Source of the DNA: Nemertoderma westbladi
Lineage: Eukaryota > Xenacoelomorpha > Nemertodermatida > Nemertodermatidae
Direction: 5' to 3'
DNA length: 20,163 nt
Assembly (NCBI GenBank): GCA_032718475.1
Contig: JAUCBJ010003624.1
Location: forward strand, 1 to 20,163
Made by a program: the position numbers and the translations under genes. Positions 16,951 through 20,163 of the stretch are shown piece after piece; within the stretch, counting starts at the first letter, position 1, and every line of letters begins with the position of its first letter. The notes beneath the pieces were generated by a model, which saw only the letters and a list, made by a program, of their open reading frames with translations, searched no databases and had not been told where the DNA came from.

Positions 16951-18205
16951 ATTTCAATTGTGTGCCAATAGTGGGGCGAGCCATGCAGTAACTGCTGCAG
17001 ACTATAATACGGGCACCTACAGCAAAATCAATAAAATAAATTTATGATAATTAATTATTTAGAAATCAATTATTATCTAATTTTCATATAATTATTATAA
17101 TTATTTACAATTATAATTAATTTATTACATTATATTTGATGTTGATAGTTTAGTGACCTTAAGCATGTGCTCTTTGCTGGCTATATCAGCTGAACACTTC
17201 TGACTCCAGTTGTTGAGAATAATATTCGCCAGAATGCTGGAGCAGTGGTTAATGTAGTGACAAGGGATCAGATTTAACCAATGATTCACCTCATCGAAGT
17301 ATCTCTTGTAAACAATTTTACACAATGGGTTGATGTCCTTGCTGACTAATATAATTGACAAATATATGGCTTATAAATGACAAATAACAATAGTCAGATA
17401 CACCAAACACCACTCTATTATACCACCATGATCAACGCGACGTATCAATTATAAAAAATTAAATTAACTTAAATTCCTCGCAACTATCGATATCTCTGAG
17501 ATAATAATGTAATTGCGGGATTTTCTTGGCTATATACCCAGTTAGATTCAAGAGTCCTTACGAGTTTCTATACAAATTGCACTTTTATGGTCGATAATAT
17601 TAGAAATATCGAGGTCTATCGTAGAATCACACTTGGAACATGTATGATTTCTAGGAAGATGCGATATATCCGGACTAGTTTCGAGATACGGCTATCTATC
17701 AAGGCGAAATCGCTGCATCACATCATGCAGCTATCCTGTGATGTGGTTAGTTTTTTGCAGTTAGGTTAGAGGTTGAGGTTGATGTTAGCTTGGTGCAGAT
17801 GTTCTGAGATATGCCAATTAGGGAACTTCTTCCTTAAGAAACTTAATCTGCCAGTCATCAATGGAAGTTATTACAGCCTGGCTAATATCATTGCGACGAG
17901 TATCCATGCCATGTTGTTTATTATTAACAACGTGCCATCACTTAAGGACGAATTCTATAAATAATGATGTATCTTCTGCTGCAAACTTTATCCAAAGAGC
18001 TGCCGCAGTTTTGTTTGAGAATATCTGTAAAGCCAGACCCACATCTTGCTGCTCAACCGGTTTGGGGTGAACTGCCTTCATCGACACACTATTGAGTACA
18101 CCCTACACTACAACTATATCTTCACTGTGTAACCTTGAGATAAATTCCCACTCAGCTTTTCGTATTGTTTCTTCACCAGGGAGCTTATGAAGTAATTCAC
18201 GAGTG
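16951..18205. other. AT-rich region without recognised genes
   Basis: 17040-17120 is almost all A and T with many ATAATTAT-type self-complementary words. Short frames at 17125-17361 (minus) and 17587-18070 (plus) carry no motif I recognise. The plus-strand frame at 17773-17964 (SLANIIATSIHAMLFIINNV) is a hydrophobic run and probably fortuitous. A pyrimidine tract ending CTTCACCAG at 18179 resembles an acceptor but leads to a stop in the frame that follows. Confidence 0.45.
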
Positions 18206-18553
18206 CAGGCGGTTGTCGCGCCCGCAACGGACTCGGTCGTCCCTCTGAATTCACCGGCGGTGCAGGTGCAGGCGTTTGTCGCGCCCATAACGGACTCGAT
18301 TGTTCCCCCAATTTCACCGGCGGTGCAGGCGGTTGTCTCGCCAGTAACGGACTCGGTCATTCCTCCGACTTCACCAGCGGTGCAGGCGTCAGTCGCACCT
18401 GTAACGGACTCAATTGTTCCTCCGACTTCACCGGCGGTGCAGGCGGTTGTCGCGCCCGTAACAGACTCAGACGTTTCTCCGACTTCACCGGCGGTGCAGG
18501 CTGATGTCGCGCCCCTAACGGACTCGGTCGTTCCCCCGACTTCACCGGCTGTG
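18206..18553 (+). repeat. 57-bp coding minisatellite, six copies
   Basis: Six units of 57 bases (the first with 6 extra) each translate on the plus strand to 19 residues of the form QAVVAPVTDSVVPPTSPAV. Third-position and a few replacement changes differ among copies, but no frame breaks occur. The minus strand is also open through the array. The plus frame continues without interruption into the reverse-transcriptase segment at 18554. The frame opens at 18191 after a TGA and has no ATG. Confidence 0.92.
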
Positions 18554-19260
18554 CAAGAACCATGCAACAATCGCTCGGAATGCTGCCAGTGTTGGTACGC
18601 TGACGACGCATCGGCTGTTGGCAGACTGGCAGCTGTACATCGGTGGTGGCTGATGCTGAAAGAATTCGGCCCCTCAATCGGATACTTCCCCGAGCCGAGT
18701 AAGAGCCAGTTGGTTATCAAACATGGACTGGAAGACACTGCCCACGAGATATTCGGCTCCAGCGGTGTCCGGAAATCTCATGGCCACCGCTTTCTTGGAG
18801 GCTATGTTGGCGACTCCGTTGGCAAGCGTGCATTTCTAGCGGAGAAGGTGTCTGGCTGGACGAAGTCCATTGACATCCTAGCGGACGTCGCGACAGAGTT
18901 CCCCCAGACAGCCCACTCAGCGATGAGCCGCTGTCTGCAAGCTGAGTGGGACTACATCCTCCGGGTGTGCAACCCACACGAGTCAGAACTCGCTCCGATC
19001 CTGTCGATGTTGGTCAACCGATACATCCCCTCTCTCTTCGGTTCGACCCCCAGCCCGGCCCTCGATCGGCTCCTGCTTCTCCTGGTCCGACACGGTGGTC
19101 TGGGCATCCGGGGACCCCATCGAGTGATCCGGGCCGGCCCATCTCGCATCGACTTCCGGTACTGCAAGGATTGTGGAGGCCATAGAGACTGGCGGGCATC
19201 TCCACGTCGCTGACCACGTCGCCTGCCTCAAGACAGCTGTTAAACAACCGCGACACCTAT
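18554..19260 (+). pseudogene. Reverse-transcriptase palm fragment of an unplaced retroelement
   Basis: The frame reads CQCWYADDASAVGRLAAVHR, with the catalytic YADD box, then WWLMLKEFGPSIGYFPEPSK, then SHGHRFLGGYVG, EKVSGWTKSIDILADVA, RCLQAEWDYILRVC and LLVRHGGLGI. I recognise this set (VWYADDasacG, GP.yGYfPn..K..lv, fLGa..G, LGGLGI) from multi-copy retroelement RTs in cnidarians, sponges and other invertebrates, but I cannot name the clade. The upstream RT fingers, with the TTQGDP-type block, are absent; the 57-bp array sits there instead. After about 19100 homology continues in another frame (SGTARIVEAIETGGHLHVAD) with a TGA, so it is broken at both ends. Confidence 0.8.
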
Positions 19261-20163
19261 ACTAACAGCAGAACTGTTGAACAGACAAATACCCGTATAC
19301 CTCTCTGCCAACCTAATGCGCTCTCGCCTAACCAATAAGACACAAAGACTGCTCTACTGTTAAGTAAAGGGGATCAGGAGCGTGCTATTACTAAATTGTA
19401 AAGGTTGCTAAATACAAAACCGCTACTTACCGTTGGATGGCGCTAATCTGCCGTCCGCTAATATATTTTACTAAATTTACACAGCTCCTGCAAAATCGCT
19501 TGTTTCTTTCTCTACCGATCGCTCGATAGAGAGCTAACTGTTCGAATCTATGAGCCACGCGGGACTCGGCACTACTCGTCAGCCAGGTGTACGAAATTAA
19601 TGGTGCAGAATAAAGCAGGATATCTGCTGAGTGCTAGGCTAGCATTCATCTACCTGCTCTGAGAAGAAAGAAAAGCTAAGTCGGTCTAAGTGCCAAGGTC
19701 ATCGCTGATTCACCAGCATAAAGTATTGATGTAGTTATGGAAATAAAGTTGGAAATAATGGAAAGATTTGAGTTGGCCGAATGTCTGATGCTTTCATCAC
19801 ATATCTTGTATTGGACATTATTGGTAATATGAACAGACAATTTAGTATGTGTTGTTAAACCTACATAGCACCCTGGGTTAGGTAGCATCTACGAATCTGT
19901 AAAGATAATTGTAAGAATTCAAACCAGGTTGGCACAAGTGCTTCATTGTTGTTTCGATTTTCTTGAACTTCTAGAAAGTTTTGTCATTCGAAAGGGATTG
20001 AAAATATATTTACCTGTACTGAGATACAACCCTACAGCTGGCTATACATTTAGATAAATAAAGCATTACAATAACATACCTCATGTGACAATTTTAAGAA
20101 GTGTTTTAAATACATTATTATTATTTTGATAACATTAATTCTATTAAATTTTTAACATATTAT
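19261..20163. other. Non-coding DNA to window end
   Basis: No coding motif recognised. Around 19514-19535 CTCTACCGA and TCGATAGAG form an inverted repeat with one mismatch. The final 100 bases are strongly AT-rich. Confidence 0.5.

Noticed and set aside
17587-18070. Three short plus-strand frames as a possible small host gene
   Set aside because: They overlap in different frames, share no motif, and show no consistent splice signals.
18103-18738. Minus-strand 211-residue frame with a CTAGEVGGT-type repeat
   Set aside because: It is the antisense of the 57-bp array and of the YADD reverse transcriptase, whose homology is clearly on the plus strand.

Overview
This is a gene-poor, AT-rich stretch of animal nuclear DNA filled with decayed mobile elements and tandem repeats. 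No intact host gene could be identified. The mix of elements (a RAG1/Transib-type transposase, a transposase with a DUF4806-like partner, a jockey/CR1-like LINE, an RTE-like tail with a GGAC/AGAC microsatellite) fits an invertebrate, perhaps an arthropod. The exact organism cannot be read from the sequence.

Left part (1-4.4 kb): a CTGTGG hexanucleotide array cut by the window edge, a short tRNA-derived (SINE-like) module, and two strong AT-rich inverted repeats. Next comes a minus-strand two-gene element. Its upstream gene is a transposase with an FNIDGLPLFKSS-type motif (EnSpm/CACTA-like family of invertebrates), which has internal deletions and one in-frame stop. Its downstream gene is an acidic DUF4806-like companion split into candidate exons.

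Middle left (5.0-7.6 kb): a minus-strand Transib/RAG1-type transposase in three reading frames separated by two small frameshifts. The RAG1-equivalent DDE residues and the C-x2-C / H-x4-H zinc ligands are all still visible. On its 5' side is a terminus that reads CACAGTG, identical to the V(D)J recombination-signal heptamer, followed by a nonamer-like A-rich block. The opposite end was not found.

Middle (8.0-12.0 kb): the tail of an RTE-like element, then a plus-strand non-LTR retrotransposon with APE endonuclease, reverse transcriptase, C-terminal domain, poly-A signal and A-tail. It is broken by many frameshifts.

Right part (12.0-20.2 kb): an unusual run of at least six unrelated tandem-repeat families. 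(i) A GC-rich 17-bp minisatellite, open in all six frames, flanked by splice-like sites. (ii) A palindromic repeat of about 30 bp. (iii) A 69-bp repeat. (iv) A GGGTCAATGGGACC repeat. (v) A 49-bp satellite with a 301-bp higher-order period. (vi) A 57-bp coding minisatellite fused in frame to a reverse-transcriptase palm fragment. A cluster of five perfect inverted repeats lies between (iv) and (v). The rest shows no recognisable genes.
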